This document shows positions 41,844-52,031 of a stretch of DNA of 64,000 nt, piece by piece. How positions within the stretch are numbered: position 1 is the stretch's first letter; each line of letters opens with the position of its first letter. Origin of the DNA: an uncultured Paracoccaceae bacterium (lineage in GTDB: Bacteria; Pseudomonadota; Alphaproteobacteria; Rhodobacterales; Rhodobacteraceae). Made by a program: the position numbers and the translations under genes. The notes below the pieces were generated by a model, which was given only the letters and a program-made list of their open reading frames with translations, did not search any database and had not been told where the DNA came from. The stretch covers positions 124,001 to 188,000 of the forward strand of contig CAJJAK010000003.1 of assembly GCA_905182165.1 (NCBI GenBank). The letters run 5' to 3'.

Positions 41844-42683
41844 ATGACGACTATTAGAAAAATCGCATTTCAAGGTGAACTTGGGGCCTATTCGCACCAA
41901 GCTTGTAATCAATCTAAACCAGATATGGAAGCCATACCCTGTAAAACATTTGAAGATGCTATTGAGGCAGTGAGAAATGGCAAAACAGATCTAGCGATGT
42001 TACCTGTGGAAAATTCAACCTATGGACGTGTCCCAGATATGCATCGACTTTTACCAGAATCTAACCTCCATATTGTTGGTGAAGAATTTGTAAGAGTAAA
42101 AATCAATCTTCTTGCGCTTCCAGGTGCAAAATTAACAAATATAAAGATAGCTAAAAGCCATACAGTATTATTAGGCCAATGCCAAGAATTTCTAAGAAAA
42201 TTCAATTTAGAGGCCGTATCTTGGGGCGACACAGCGGGCGCAGCTATGCATGTTTCTAAATTAAAAGATCCGTCTGTTGCCGCGTTGGGAACAGCATTGG
42301 CTGGTCACATATATGGATTGGAAACTCTAAAAGAAGGTATTGAAGATAATAGTCATAACGCAACCCGCTTTGTAATAATGTCTAGAGAACCTGCAGAAGA
42401 GTTCGATAAAGAAAGAAAAATAAAAACTGTTTCTAATATTCAAAGCAGAAACATCCCTGCCGCATTATATAAAGCGATGGGAGGTTTCGCCACAAATGGA
42501 ATAAACATGGTTAGATTAGAAAGTTATATGCTTGATGGGTCGTTTACCGCAACACAGTTTTTTGTTGAAATAGAAGGTCATCCAAATGATAAAAATGTAA
42601 AATTAGCGTTAGAAGAACTATCATATTATAGTACTTATATAAAAATGCTTGGTAGCTTCTCTGCAAATACCGAAATGCTTTGA
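41844..42683 (+). CDS. pheA: Prephenate dehydratase
   Basis: A 279-residue monofunctional dehydratase that turns prephenate into phenylpyruvate for phenylalanine. IAFQGELGAYSHQAC opens the catalytic domain; LPVENSTYGRVPDMHRLL and GDTAGAAMHVSKLKDPSVAA are conserved, and the catalytic Thr is in NATRFVIMSRE (the TRF motif). The C-terminal ACT domain (RNIPAALYKAMGGFATNGIN then LESYMLDGSF) allows feedback inhibition by phenylalanine. ATG 41844 is preferred over the upstream TTG 41832. No chorismate mutase domain is fused. Intact. Confidence 0.95.
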   Translation: MTTIRKIAFQGELGAYSHQACNQSKPDMEAIPCKTFEDAIEAVRNGKTDLAMLPVENSTYGRVPDMHRLLPESNLHIVGEEFVRVKINLLALPGAKLTNIKIAKSHTVLLGQCQEFLRKFNLEAVSWGDTAGAAMHVSKLKDPSVAALGTALAGHIYGLETLKEGIEDNSHNATRFVIMSREPAEEFDKERKIKTVSNIQSRNIPAALYKAMGGFATNGINMVRLESYMLDGSFTATQFFVEIEGHPNDKNVKLALEELSYYSTYIKMLGSFSANTEML

Positions 42684-42704
42684 CAGTTCACGTAGTATTG
42701 AAAT

Positions 42705-43673
42705 TTATTTTATATCGCCCATCATCCATTTTTTTATCATAAAATGAGCAATAGAACCTTTTCTAGCTGGATACATGAATTGGTTGTTTCCAGAAAAGAC
42801 TTCCAACATTTCCTCTCTACTAACCCATATAGCACTTTCAATTTCCTTTGGATCAACCAATATTTTTGTTGAAGTTGCTTCAGCAACACATCCAATCATT
42901 AGAGAAGCGGGAAAAGGCCATGGCTGACTAGTTAGGTAATTTACTGCTCCAACTTTAACGGAAGTTTCTTCAAAAACTTCTCTTTTTACAGCCGCCTCTA
43001 TAGTTTCACCAGGCTCCATAAACCCAGCCAAGCAAGAGTACATTCGTTCGGGCCATCCGTGGCTACGACCAAGCAGAATATTATTACCATTTGTTACTAA
43101 CATTATCACTACTGGATCGGTTCGAGGAAAATGAGAGATTTTACAATAACTGCAATCTCGCTGCCACCCAGAATGCATTGGGATACTCACATGACCACAT
43201 TTTGGACAAAAAGAATTACTCTGATGCCAGGAATGCATACCACGTGCAATAACTGAAATTTCAGCTTCTTGTGCTGAAATTTTATTCATAAAACCTCTCA
43301 ACTCAGCAAAATGAGATTTCTTTGGCATGGCCGGGTGATTATAAATATTTTGATCTAAAAAAGCTTTTGCAGCTTCAGGATCGTAACCCTCTGGCATCCA
43401 ACTAGAAATATCAATTGAGAAAATTGGAATATTGATGTCTAAACCTAAGAAAATTAATGTCTCATTATAATCCAAAACTAATGGGTGATCCTTATTCACC
43501 CAACATAATTGATCCCGCTCATCAGATTTAACTGGTAACTTTCCACGCCAATAAAGCAAATACTTAGATGAGGTATGTTCTCGATATTCACTTATTTTCA
43601 TTTGATCAGAGCGATCAATTCCAGATCGGTCCAAGAAGGTTTCACCAAAAGTTACAAGTTTTTTATTGAGCAT
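42705..43673 (-). CDS. nudC: NAD+ diphosphatase (NADH pyrophosphatase) NudC
   Basis: A 322-residue Nudix hydrolase. The zinc ribbon has C156/C159 and C174/C177 (CPKCGH and CSYCK). The Nudix box starts GFMEPGETIEAAVKREVFEE (218-237) and is followed by SQPWPFPASLMIG (249-261), the array that marks NADH pyrophosphatases. It splits NAD(H) to NMN(H) and AMP and can remove NAD caps from RNA. Convergent with pheA, and about 90 bp upstream of the SRP RNA on the opposite strand. Intact. Confidence 0.95.
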   Translation of the reverse strand: MLNKKLVTFGETFLDRSGIDRSDQMKISEYREHTSSKYLLYWRGKLPVKSDERDQLCWVNKDHPLVLDYNETLIFLGLDINIPIFSIDISSWMPEGYDPEAAKAFLDQNIYNHPAMPKKSHFAELRGFMNKISAQEAEISVIARGMHSWHQSNSFCPKCGHVSIPMHSGWQRDCSYCKISHFPRTDPVVIMLVTNGNNILLGRSHGWPERMYSCLAGFMEPGETIEAAVKREVFEETSVKVGAVNYLTSQPWPFPASLMIGCVAEATSTKILVDPKEIESAIWVSREEMLEVFSGNNQFMYPARKGSIAHFMIKKWMMGDIK

Positions 43674-43760
43674 AATTTTTCCATTTTGTTATCTTTGACA
43701 TACGATCATTATAAAGGCAATTTACATCCCTTGAAAAATTTTTAACTTCATATTATGTGT

Positions 43761-43862
43761 TGTTGGAGAGGTTGGCGCGGGTGAACGCCTCGCCAACCCG
43801 GTCAGATCCGGAAGGAAGCAGCCGCAACGAGTATCGTTTAGGTCGTTGTCCAGCCTCTCACT
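43761..43862 (+). ncRNA. ffs: Signal recognition particle RNA (4.5S-like, small bacterial type)
   Basis: About 100 nt that fold as the single-hairpin SRP RNA. The closing stem pairs GGAGAGGTTGG with CCAGCCTCTC; the conserved apical domain that binds Ffh is present as GGTCAGATCCGGAAGGAAGC followed by AGCC. It is clearly richer in G+C than the surrounding sequence. With Ffh and FtsY it targets membrane proteins co-translationally. It lies between nudC (opposite strand) and dnaX, an order common in alphaproteobacteria. The exact ends are estimated from the closing stem. Confidence 0.95.
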
Positions 43863-43865
43863 AAG

Positions 43866-43893
43866 AAAGCTTTATTTAGCTAAAGCTTTTGGT
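43866..43893 (+). terminator. Probable intrinsic terminator after the SRP RNA
   Basis: A perfect 9-bp stem AAAGCTTTA / TAAAGCTTT with a 6-nt loop TTTAGC begins four bases after the SRP RNA. It runs into TTTT, GG and TT, so the T-tract is short. Position directly behind the RNA gene supports a role in ending it. Confidence 0.6.
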
Positions 43894-43977
43894 TATTGAA
43901 AAATTTCTTCAGGGCTTACCTTGTCGCTAATTTATAAGCACGATAGATTGGTATTATAGAATCTAGAAAGTCAATAA

Positions 43978-45712
43978 ATGTCAGAGAAAAGTAGCCCCTA
44001 CAAAGTCTTAGCAAGAAAATATAGACCTGAAAGCTTTGCTGAGTTGCGTGGGCAAGACACCATGGTTAGAATTCTTAAGAATGCCTTTGCGGCAGATCGG
44101 ATTGCACATTCATTTATTTTAACTGGAATACGTGGAACAGGGAAAACAACTACAGCAAGAATCATCGCAAAAGGATTGAATTGCATTGGCGTTGACGGAA
44201 CTGGGCAACCCACAACAGATCCTTGTGGAAAATGTGAAAATTGCATTGCTATAATTGAAGGTCGGCACGTTGACGTGATAGAAATGGACGCGGCATCCCA
44301 AACAGGCGTTGGAGATATAAGAGAAATCATCGACTCGGTACATTATAGCACGACATCTGCCCGTTATAAAATTTATATAATTGACGAAGTGCACATGTTA
44401 TCCACCAGCGCTTTTAATGCATTATTAAAAACTTTGGAAGAGCCACCATTACATGTGAAATTTATTTTTGCTACAACTGAAATAAGAAAAGTGCCCGTAA
44501 CTGTCCTATCAAGATGTCAGCGCTTTGACCTAAAAAGGGTTGAGCCAGAGATTCTGATTACCCATTTGAAATCTATTGCGGATAGAGAGCAGGTAAAAAT
44601 TTCTGAAGCTGCTATATCTATCATTGTTCGAGCTTCTGAAGGATCTGTACGCGATGCTATGTCAATGATGGATCAAGCAATTGCGCATGGGGCTGAAGAA
44701 ACTTCTGTCGAACAAGTGCGTGAAATGATTGGGTTAGCCGATAGATCAAGAATATTAGATTTGTTTTCCCTAATTATGGAAGGGAATGCTTTATCTGCAT
44801 TAAATGAATTATCCGCTCAATATGCCGCTGGTGCGGATCCAATAGTTATACTTAAAGATTTAGCAGAGGTTACCCACTGGATCTCAGTGGTAAAAATATC
44901 ACCAAATACCTCAGAAGATCCGACCGTAACAACAGATGAACGTGACAGAGGTTTAAAATTTTCTAATCAATTATCTATGAGGTCACTAACTAGAATGTGG
45001 CAAATGTTGTTGAAAGTTCTTGAAGAAATATCTTTTGCCCCCAATTCTATGATGGCCGCCGAAATGGCCATAATACGTTTAACTCACGTATCAGAGTTAC
45101 CTAGCCCTGACGAATTGATACGAAAATTGGAAAAAAATAGTTATCCTGAGGTGCAGATTGGTGATGTAAAAAAAAAGAGTGGCAATAAAAGTACCGTGAC
45201 CTCATCAATAGTTAGCTCAGGAAGTGGAGTTGCAATTGCCAAGGTTAAAGAAATAATTGAAGATCCATTTACCTTCATTCAAAACATTTGAGGATGTTGT
45301 CTCACTTATTCGGTTTAATCGCGATATGAAACTATTAGTGGAAACAGAAAACTATCTCCGATTAGTAAGATATCAACCAGGTAGAATTGAATTTCAATTA
45401 ACACAAGAAGCAAGCATTGATATACCCTCTCGTTTGGCAAAAAAACTAAAATCTTGGACTGGAGAAAATTGGGGCATTACTATTGTTAACGAAGGTGGGG
45501 GGCCTACAATAGCAGAAAAGCGTGATGCTAGTAAACAAAATCTTCATTTGGAGGTTATGGAACACCCAATGGTTAAATCCGTCTTAGAAAATTTTCCTGG
45601 ATCTAATATACATGAAGTTCACGTGCAAAAATTACCGTTAGAAAATTCAGATAATGACAAGATACTTATATCTCAAGAGGAAGAATGGGATCCTTTTGAA
45701 GAAAACGAATAG
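43978..45712 (+). CDS. dnaX: DNA polymerase III tau (and possibly gamma) subunit, one frameshift
   Basis: Clamp-loader ATPase. The AAA+ part has YRPESFAELRGQDTMVRILK, GIRGTGKTTTARIIAKGLNC (Walker A), four zinc cysteines (C in GKCENC and neighbours), IIDEVHMLSTSAFNALLKTL (DExx box) and VLSRCQRFDLKR (sensor/SRC). A linker with Ser/Thr/Gly follows, then the tau-specific C-domain ending EEEWDPFEENE. The frame breaks between 45255 and 45291, joining VKEIIEDPFTF... to ...TFEDVVSLIRFNRDMKLLVE by a single-base indel, likely an error. Separately, an A9 run at 45168-45176 could make a gamma-like product. Total ~577 residues. First gene before ybaB and recR. Confidence 0.93.
45168..45176 (+). promoter_or_regulatory. 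A9 slippery run in dnaX at the gamma/tau boundary position
   Basis: GTA AAA AAA AAG AGT: nine consecutive A at codons 397-400, after the AAA+ and collar domains. Slippage by one A more gives K-K-K-E-W-Q and TAA; one A fewer gives a stop after ten codons. Either makes a ~403-408-residue product, close to a gamma subunit. An A9 run in Thermus dnaX works by transcriptional slippage, and E. coli dnaX has a ribosomal -1 site in A-rich sequence; the parallel here is inference. Confidence 0.4.
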
Positions 45713-45757
45713 AAATTTGATACTTTCATATATAGCTGAGCAAAATAGGAGAGATAC

Positions 45758-46102
45758 ATGTTAAAAGGATTGGGTGGCTTAGGTGACATGGCCAAAATGA
45801 TGAATAAAGCGCAAGAAATGCAAGGTAAAATGGCGCAAATTCAAGATGATTTGGAGCAAGTAGAAGTACATGGTGAGGCTGGGGCAGGACTCGTTAAAAT
45901 AAGTGCAAACGCAAAAGGCGAGGTAAAATCATTGGATATTGATCCAACTATCCTTATCGCATCTGAAAAGGAAGTAGTTGAAGATCTTATTATTGCCGCA
46001 TTGAACGATGCACTTACTAAAGGGCAAGAGGCAAAACAAAAAGAATTATCTAAACTGACAGAAGGTTTAAACCTTCCGCCAGGAATGAAGTTACCATTTT
46101 GA
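45758..46102 (+). CDS. ybaB: YbaB/EbfC family nucleoid-associated protein
   Basis: A 114-residue DNA-binding protein. Features: a helical N-part [20 protein letters not shown], then [29 protein letters not shown] and [20 protein letters not shown], ending PPGMKLPF. It lies between dnaX (45 bp) and recR (1 bp), the classic trio. Members form 'tweezer' dimers that bind DNA broadly. ATG follows GGAGAGATAC. Intact. Confidence 0.95.
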   Translation: MLKGLGGLGDMAKMMNKAQEMQGKMAQIQDDLEQVEVHGEAGAGLVKISANAKGEVKSLDIDPTILIASEKEVVEDLIIAALNDALTKGQEAKQKELSKLTEGLNLPPGMKLPF

Positions 46103-46103
46103 T

Positions 46104-46706
46104 ATGAAACCAGCTGATGACAATGAAATTGAAAGATTAATATCTTTAATGGCGAAACTCCCTGGGCTTGGTCCACGTTCAGCTAGAAGAGCCGTTTTGC
46201 ATTTGATACGAAAGAAATCTGTTTTACTTAATCCTTTATCTGATGCATTAAAAAATGTAGCAACAAATGTTCGTGAATGTATAAATTGTGGAAATATAGG
46301 TGCGGCGGAGCTTTGTGAAATTTGTTCCGATGAAAAAAGAAATAATGGTCAAATTTGTATTGTCGAGGGAATAGCAGACCTTTGGGCCATGGAAAGATCT
46401 AGACGTTTTAAAGGCCAATATCATGTATTAGGAGGTGTTCTTTCTGCTTTAGATGGTGTTGGTCCAGAAGATCTAGGTATAAAAAAATTAAAATATCGAT
46501 TGAATACTGAAGATATCAATGAAGTTATACTCGCACTAAATTCAACAATCGACGGACAAACAACTGCCCACTATATTGCAGACGAATTACACAATGATCA
46601 AATTCAAATAACTTCACTTGCTCAGGGAGTGCCTATAGGTGGAGAACTAGATTATCTCGACGATGGTACTATTTCAGCTGCTTTAAATGCACGTAAGTTA
46701 TTTTAA
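46104..46706 (+). CDS. recR: Recombination mediator RecR
   Basis: A 200-residue protein that, with RecF/RecO, loads RecA on gaps. N-terminal Hh[21 protein letters not shown]. Zinc finger: C in [17 protein letters not shown], one cysteine arrangement typical of RecR. Toprim domain: [20 protein letters not shown] and [21 protein letters not shown]-terminus: [20 protein letters not shown] and [20 protein letters not shown]. It starts 1 bp after ybaB. Intact. Confidence 0.96.
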   Translation: MKPADDNEIERLISLMAKLPGLGPRSARRAVLHLIRKKSVLLNPLSDALKNVATNVRECINCGNIGAAELCEICSDEKRNNGQICIVEGIADLWAMERSRRFKGQYHVLGGVLSALDGVGPEDLGIKKLKYRLNTEDINEVILALNSTIDGQTTAHYIADELHNDQIQITSLAQGVPIGGELDYLDDGTISAALNARKLF

Positions 46707-46728
46707 TGGTATAACAATCGATAAATAA

Positions 46729-48501
46729 TTATTCTGGAGCAATAATCCGCAAGCCCAACTCTCTCAGTTGTTCGTTGGTCGGCTCAGACGGACCGCCCAA
46801 CATTAGGTCTTCAGCTTTTTGATTCATCGGAAACATTATTACTTCTCTAATAGATGTTTCATCAGCTAGAAGCATAACTAGCCTGTCTATTCCAGTTGCA
46901 CAACCACCATGAGGTGGAGCGCCATAGGTGAAGGCTTTAACCATTCCTCCAAATCGTTCGTTAACATCTTCTTTAGAGTATCCGGCTAATTCAAATGCTT
47001 TATACATAATTTCAGGTTTATGATTTCTTATTGCTCCTGAGATTAATTCATAACCATTACATGCCAAATCATACTGATATCCCAAAATAGTTTCAGCCTG
47101 ATCATTGAGAGCCGCTAAACCGCCTTGCGGCATTGAAAATGGGTTATGACTAAATTCAATTTTATTACTTTCTTCATCTCTTTCATACATTGGAAAGTCT
47201 ACAACCCAACAAAATTCAAAGGAAGCTTCTTCTGTTAATCCAAGCTCTAAACCAATTTCATTTCTTGCTCGCGCTGCTACTCCTTCAAAGGCAGAAGCTT
47301 TACCGGTAGTAAGTATCTGATCTCCTTCTTTTAAATCTAATTGAAGCCTAATCTCTTCAGTTCTTTCTGGACCAATGTTTTTTGCTAAAGGCCCAGCAGC
47401 TTCTAGGCCATCATCACCAGGTCTCCAAAAGATATACCCCATGCCAGGTAGTCCTTCTTTTTGAGCAAAAGCATTCATTCGATCACAAAATTTTCTTGAC
47501 CCACCGGTTGGAGCGGGAATTGCTCGAATTTCAGTTCCTTCGTTTTCTAACAAATTTGCAAAGATCTTAAAACCTGAACCCCTAAAATGATTACTAACTA
47601 TCTGCATTTTTATTGGATTTCGTAGATCAGGCTTATCGGAACCATACCATAATAATGCATCTTTATAAGAAATCTGAGGCCAAGTTTGATTAGTAGGCCT
47701 CCCTGATCCAAATTCTTTCATTAGACCCTTTAAAACTGGCTCAATAGTATCAAAAATATCTTGCTGTTCAACAAACGACATTTCCATATCTAATTGATAA
47801 AAATCTGTTGGAGATCGATCTGCTCTAGCATCTTCATCTCTAAAACATGGTGCAATTTGAAAATATTTATCAAACCCTGCAACCATAATTAATTGTTTAA
47901 ACTGCTGAGGAGCCTGTGGAAGCGCATAAAACTTACCAGGGTTAATTCGCGATGGAATCAAAAAATCTCGAGCACCCTCTGGACTACTTGCAGTAATAAT
48001 GTATGTTTGAAATTCATTGAAACCTTGGTCATTCATACGAGACCTTATTGATTTCACTACATTAGATCGCAATATCATATTATTGTGCAGCTTTTCTCTT
48101 CTCAAGTCTAAAAACCTATATTTTAAGCGAGTTTCCTCAGGATAATCTAAGTCGCCAAAAACTGGTAAAGGTAATTCCTCAGAGGCGCTTAACACCTCAA
48201 TATTTTTTATAAAAACTTCAATCTCACCTGTTGGTAATTTTGAATTTATGAGATTGGAATCTCTGGCCATTACATTTCCATCAATGCGAATAACCCACTC
48301 TGCACGCAACGTTTCCACTACATTAAAAGCTGGACTATCTGGATCAGCTAAAATCTGGGTCATTCCGTAATTATCGCGCAAATCAATAAATAAAATTCCA
48401 CCATGATCACGTACTCTATGAACCCAACCTGATAGACGAATATTTTCACCCACGTTGGACGAATTAAGGTCTGCGCATGTATGACTGCGGTAGATATGCA
48501 T
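46729..48501 (-). CDS. aspS: Aspartyl-tRNA synthetase
   Basis: A 590-residue class II synthetase of the bacterial type. OB-fold anticodon domain: [20 protein letters not shown]. Catalytic core: motif 2 region [20 protein letters not shown] and motif 3 [14 protein letters not shown]; the bacterial GAD insertion lies between. Ends [15 protein letters not shown] choose ATG 48501 ([12 protein letters not shown]): AGGA lies 8 nt upstream, whereas the ATG at 48510 directly abuts that AGG and would be too close. Whether it also charges tRNA-Asn is not determined. Convergent with recR. Intact. Confidence 0.96.
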   Translation of the reverse strand: MHIYRSHTCADLNSSNVGENIRLSGWVHRVRDHGGILFIDLRDNYGMTQILADPDSPAFNVVETLRAEWVIRIDGNVMARDSNLINSKLPTGEIEVFIKNIEVLSASEELPLPVFGDLDYPEETRLKYRFLDLRREKLHNNMILRSNVVKSIRSRMNDQGFNEFQTYIITASSPEGARDFLIPSRINPGKFYALPQAPQQFKQLIMVAGFDKYFQIAPCFRDEDARADRSPTDFYQLDMEMSFVEQQDIFDTIEPVLKGLMKEFGSGRPTNQTWPQISYKDALLWYGSDKPDLRNPIKMQIVSNHFRGSGFKIFANLLENEGTEIRAIPAPTGGSRKFCDRMNAFAQKEGLPGMGYIFWRPGDDGLEAAGPLAKNIGPERTEEIRLQLDLKEGDQILTTGKASAFEGVAARARNEIGLELGLTEEASFEFCWVVDFPMYERDEESNKIEFSHNPFSMPQGGLAALNDQAETILGYQYDLACNGYELISGAIRNHKPEIMYKAFELAGYSKEDVNERFGGMVKAFTYGAPPHGGCATGIDRLVMLLADETSIREVIMFPMNQKAEDLMLGGPSEPTNEQLRELGLRIIAPE

Positions 48502-48751
48502 AAAATCCATCCTAATATTTTACATTCAAAGCCGATACACCTTGGTTAACTTGAGAAGTCAAGAGAACTACCCCAAATAAATAAATGGATTATTACCAGT
48601 GTGTTTAAAATAACAAAATTTTTTAGAATTTAACATTGCCAATTAACAATATTAATCTGAAATAACTTGCACCCAAAGATACGACGACTATAACAAAAAA
48701 TAATTTGTGCAAGATAGGCCAGATATATCGCAAATTAAATTGGATTAATTT

Positions 48752-51700
48752 ATGCCAAAACGTACTGATATAAAGAAAATTATGATTATAGGGGCTGGTC
48801 CTATTATAATAGGTCAAGCTTGCGAATTTGATTATTCTGGTGCCCAGGCATGCAAAGCATTGAGAGAAGAAGGTTACAAAGTAATTTTAGTTAATTCGAA
48901 TCCTGCTACAATTATGACAGATCCGGATATGGCTGACGCAACATACATTGAACCCATCACACCAGAAGTAGTTGAGAAAATTATTGAAATGGAGCCTCAT
49001 ACGCATTGCTGCCAACTATGGGCGGTCAAACTGCTCTTAATACATCACTTGCTTTGGATGATCTTGGGGTTTTAGAAAAATATAATGTCGAGTTAATTGG
49101 AGCAAGCCGCAAATCCATCGAAATGGCTGAAGATAGAAAGTTATTTCGTGAGGCAATGGATCGATTAAATCTTGAAAACCCAAAAGCTGCTATCATTACT
49201 GCGCCTACTAGCAAAAATGGTTCAAGCGATATAACCGCCGGTGTAAGGCTAGCAATTGATGTTTTACCCGAAATTGGATTGCCAGCGATTATTCGTCCAG
49301 CCTTTACATTAGGTGGTAATGGTGGCGGCGTCGCATATAATCGCAAAGATTATGAGCATTTTTGTCGAACAGGTTTAGATGCTTCCCCAGTCAATCAAAT
49401 TCTAGTTGATGAAAGCCTTTTAGGCTGGAAAGAATTTGAAATGGAAGTAGTCAGAGATAAGGCTGATAACGCAATCATCGTCTGTTCGATTGAAAATATA
49501 GATCCAATGGGTGTTCATACTGGTGATAGTATAACTGTAGCGCCAGCCCTAACCCTGACCGACAAAGAATATCAGATGATGCGAAATTCAAGCATAGCTG
49601 TCTTAAGAGAAATTGGTGTTGAAACAGGTGGGTCAAACGTCCAGTGGGCCATTGACCCCAAAACAGGTCGAATGGTTGTAATAGAAATGAACCCAAGAGT
49701 TTCTCGATCGTCCGCTTTAGCTTCTAAAGCAACAGGATTTCCAATTGCAAAAATAGCTGCAAAATTAGCTGTTGGTTTTACTTTGGACGAATTAAATAAC
49801 GACATAACCAAAGTTACGCCTGCAAGCTTTGAACCCAGCATAGATTATATTGTTACAAAAATACCTCGGTTTGCATTTGAAAAGTTTCCTGGATCTGAGC
49901 CAAATTTATCCACAGCTATGAAATCCGTTGGGGAAGTAATGGCGATTGGTAGAACCATTCACGAAAGTTTGCAAAAGGCTCTTACATCGTTAGAAACTGG
50001 ATTAACAGGTTTTGATGATATTGAAATTCCACAAAAATCAAATAAAACTGCCATTATTAAGGTACTTTCACAACAAACACCTGATAGGTTACTTCTGATC
50101 GCCCAAGCTATTCGTGAGGGTTTAACAGACAGCGAGATAATTGAATGCACTTCCTATGATCCTTGGTTTATTGCACGTATTAGAGAGATTGTAGACATCG
50201 AAGCTGAGGTAAAAGTTACTGGGATACCAACTAACGCCCAAGACATGCATAACCTAAAAATGTATGGATTTACAGATGCACGCATCTCAACCTTAACTGG
50301 ATTAACTGAAGAAAAAGTCAGGGCTAAAAGGCTATCATTAGGGGTAAAATCAGTTTTCAAAAGAATTGACACTTGTGCAGCAGAATTTGAAGCTCAAACA
50401 CCATATATGTACTCTACATATGAAATTTCAGCTATGGGCTATGTTGAATGTGAATCTAAGCCATCAAATAAAGAAAAAGTAGTTATTTTAGGCGGTGGTC
50501 CTAATAGAATTGGTCAAGGTATCGAATTTGATTATTGCTGTTGTCATGCATGTTTTGCTCTTACTGCTAAGGGTTATGAAACAATAATGATAAATTGTAA
50601 TCCCGAAACTGTTTCAACTGATTATGACACCTCAGATAGATTATATTTTGAACCATTAACTTTTGAACATGTGATGGAAATACTCAGAGTAGAACAAGAA
50701 TCTGGTAAATTACATGGCGTAATTGCTCAGTTTGGTGGACAAACACCATTAAAATTAGCGAATGCGCTTGAAGAAGCAGGAATACCGATTCTTGGAACGT
50801 CGCCGGACGCGATAGACTTAGCAGAAGATCGTGAACGATTTAAAAAACTACTAGATAAATCTTCGTTAAAACAACCAATTAATGGTGTTGCATATTCCCC
50901 AGAACAAGCTTTTGAGATAGCAAAAGAGGTAAAATACCCTCTTGTTATCCGCCCATCTTATGTTCTTGGCGGTAGGGCTATGGAAATAGTAAGAGATGAT
51001 ACTCAATTAAAAAAATATATTAATAATGCAGTAACTGTTTCCGGGGAAAGCCCTGTACTTTTAGATAGCTATCTAACAAACGCTATAGAGGTTGACGTAG
51101 ACGCGATAAGTGATGGAAAAACTGTTCATGTAGCTGGCATTATGGAACATATTGAAGAAGCTGGCGTACATTCTGGAGATAGTGCATGTTCCTTACCCCC
51201 TTATAGCTTAAGTAAACTCACACTAGACGAACTTGAAAGACAAACAAAAATTTTAGCACTCGCATTAAATGTAGTTGGGTTAATGAATATTCAATTTGCA
51301 ATAAAGAATGATGTTATTTTTGTTCTTGAAGTTAATCCACGTGCATCAAGAACTGTTCCTTTTGTAGCAAAGGCTGTAAACAGCCCAATTGCTGCTATTG
51401 CGGCTCGGGTAATGGCAGGGGAACCTTTAACAAATTTTGAATTAAAATCACCAAACATAAAACATTTCTGTGTTAAAGAAGCCGTATTACCATTTAATAG
51501 GTTTCCTGGTGTCGATATATTATTGGGCCCTGAAATGCGCTCAACTGGTGAAGTCATGGGCAGAGATACTAATTTTGAGAGAGCATTTTTTAAAGCTCAA
51601 TTGGGAGCTGGAATAGAATTACCTAAAAAGGGTAACGTTTTCATATCTATTCGAGACAATGACAAATCACAAAAACTAATAGAAACTGTCAAAGTTCTAA

Positions 51701-52020
51701 CTAAATTAGGTTTCGTAATAATAGCAACTAAGGGTACGGCAGGATATTTAGCCAAAAATAATCTGCAATCAATTTCAATAAATAAGGTTCATGAAGGTCG
51801 TCCAAACATTGTAGACATGATGAAAAATAAAGAAATTGACTTGGTAATGAATACCACTGAAGGCACTCAAGCAATCGAAGACTCTCGATCTATGCGAGCT
51901 GTATGTCTATCTGATAGAATTCCATATTACACTACATTAGCAGCGAGCGCTGCAGTCGCCATTGCCATTCAAAAGTGGCGTGAAGGTGAGATCGGCGTTA
52001 AATCATTACAAGATTATTAA
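48752..52020 (+). CDS. carB: Carbamoyl-phosphate synthase large subunit, one frameshift
   Basis: A ~1088-residue enzyme making carbamoyl phosphate for arginine and pyrimidines. N-terminus [20 protein letters not shown] then [18 protein letters not shown] base is missing near 49000 (between EKIIEMEP and [18 protein letters not shown]). Two ATP-grasp halves follow: [15 protein letters not shown] in the first, [20 protein letters not shown] in the second, which also opens with [18 protein letters not shown]. The C-terminal MGS-like allosteric domain has [16 protein letters not shown]. The 241 bp upstream of it is AT-rich spacer without a recognised motif. carA is not in the window. Likely sequencing error. 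Confidence 0.95.
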
Positions 52021-52031
52021 TGATTAAAGCA

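Noticed and set aside
45257..45712. Second dnaX reading frame as a separate gene from TTG 45257
   Set aside because: Its protein is the tau C-terminal domain with the usual EEEWDPFEE end and has no own ribosome binding site; it is the rest of dnaX after an indel.
48511..48751. Possible tRNA or riboswitch before carB
   Set aside because: No cloverleaf, T-loop (GTTCGA) or known aptamer sequence is visible; only AT-rich spacer.
48623..48817. 64-codon frame on the minus strand upstream of carB
   Set aside because: Low-complexity hydrophobic composition, overlaps the carB start, no ribosome binding site or family match recognised.
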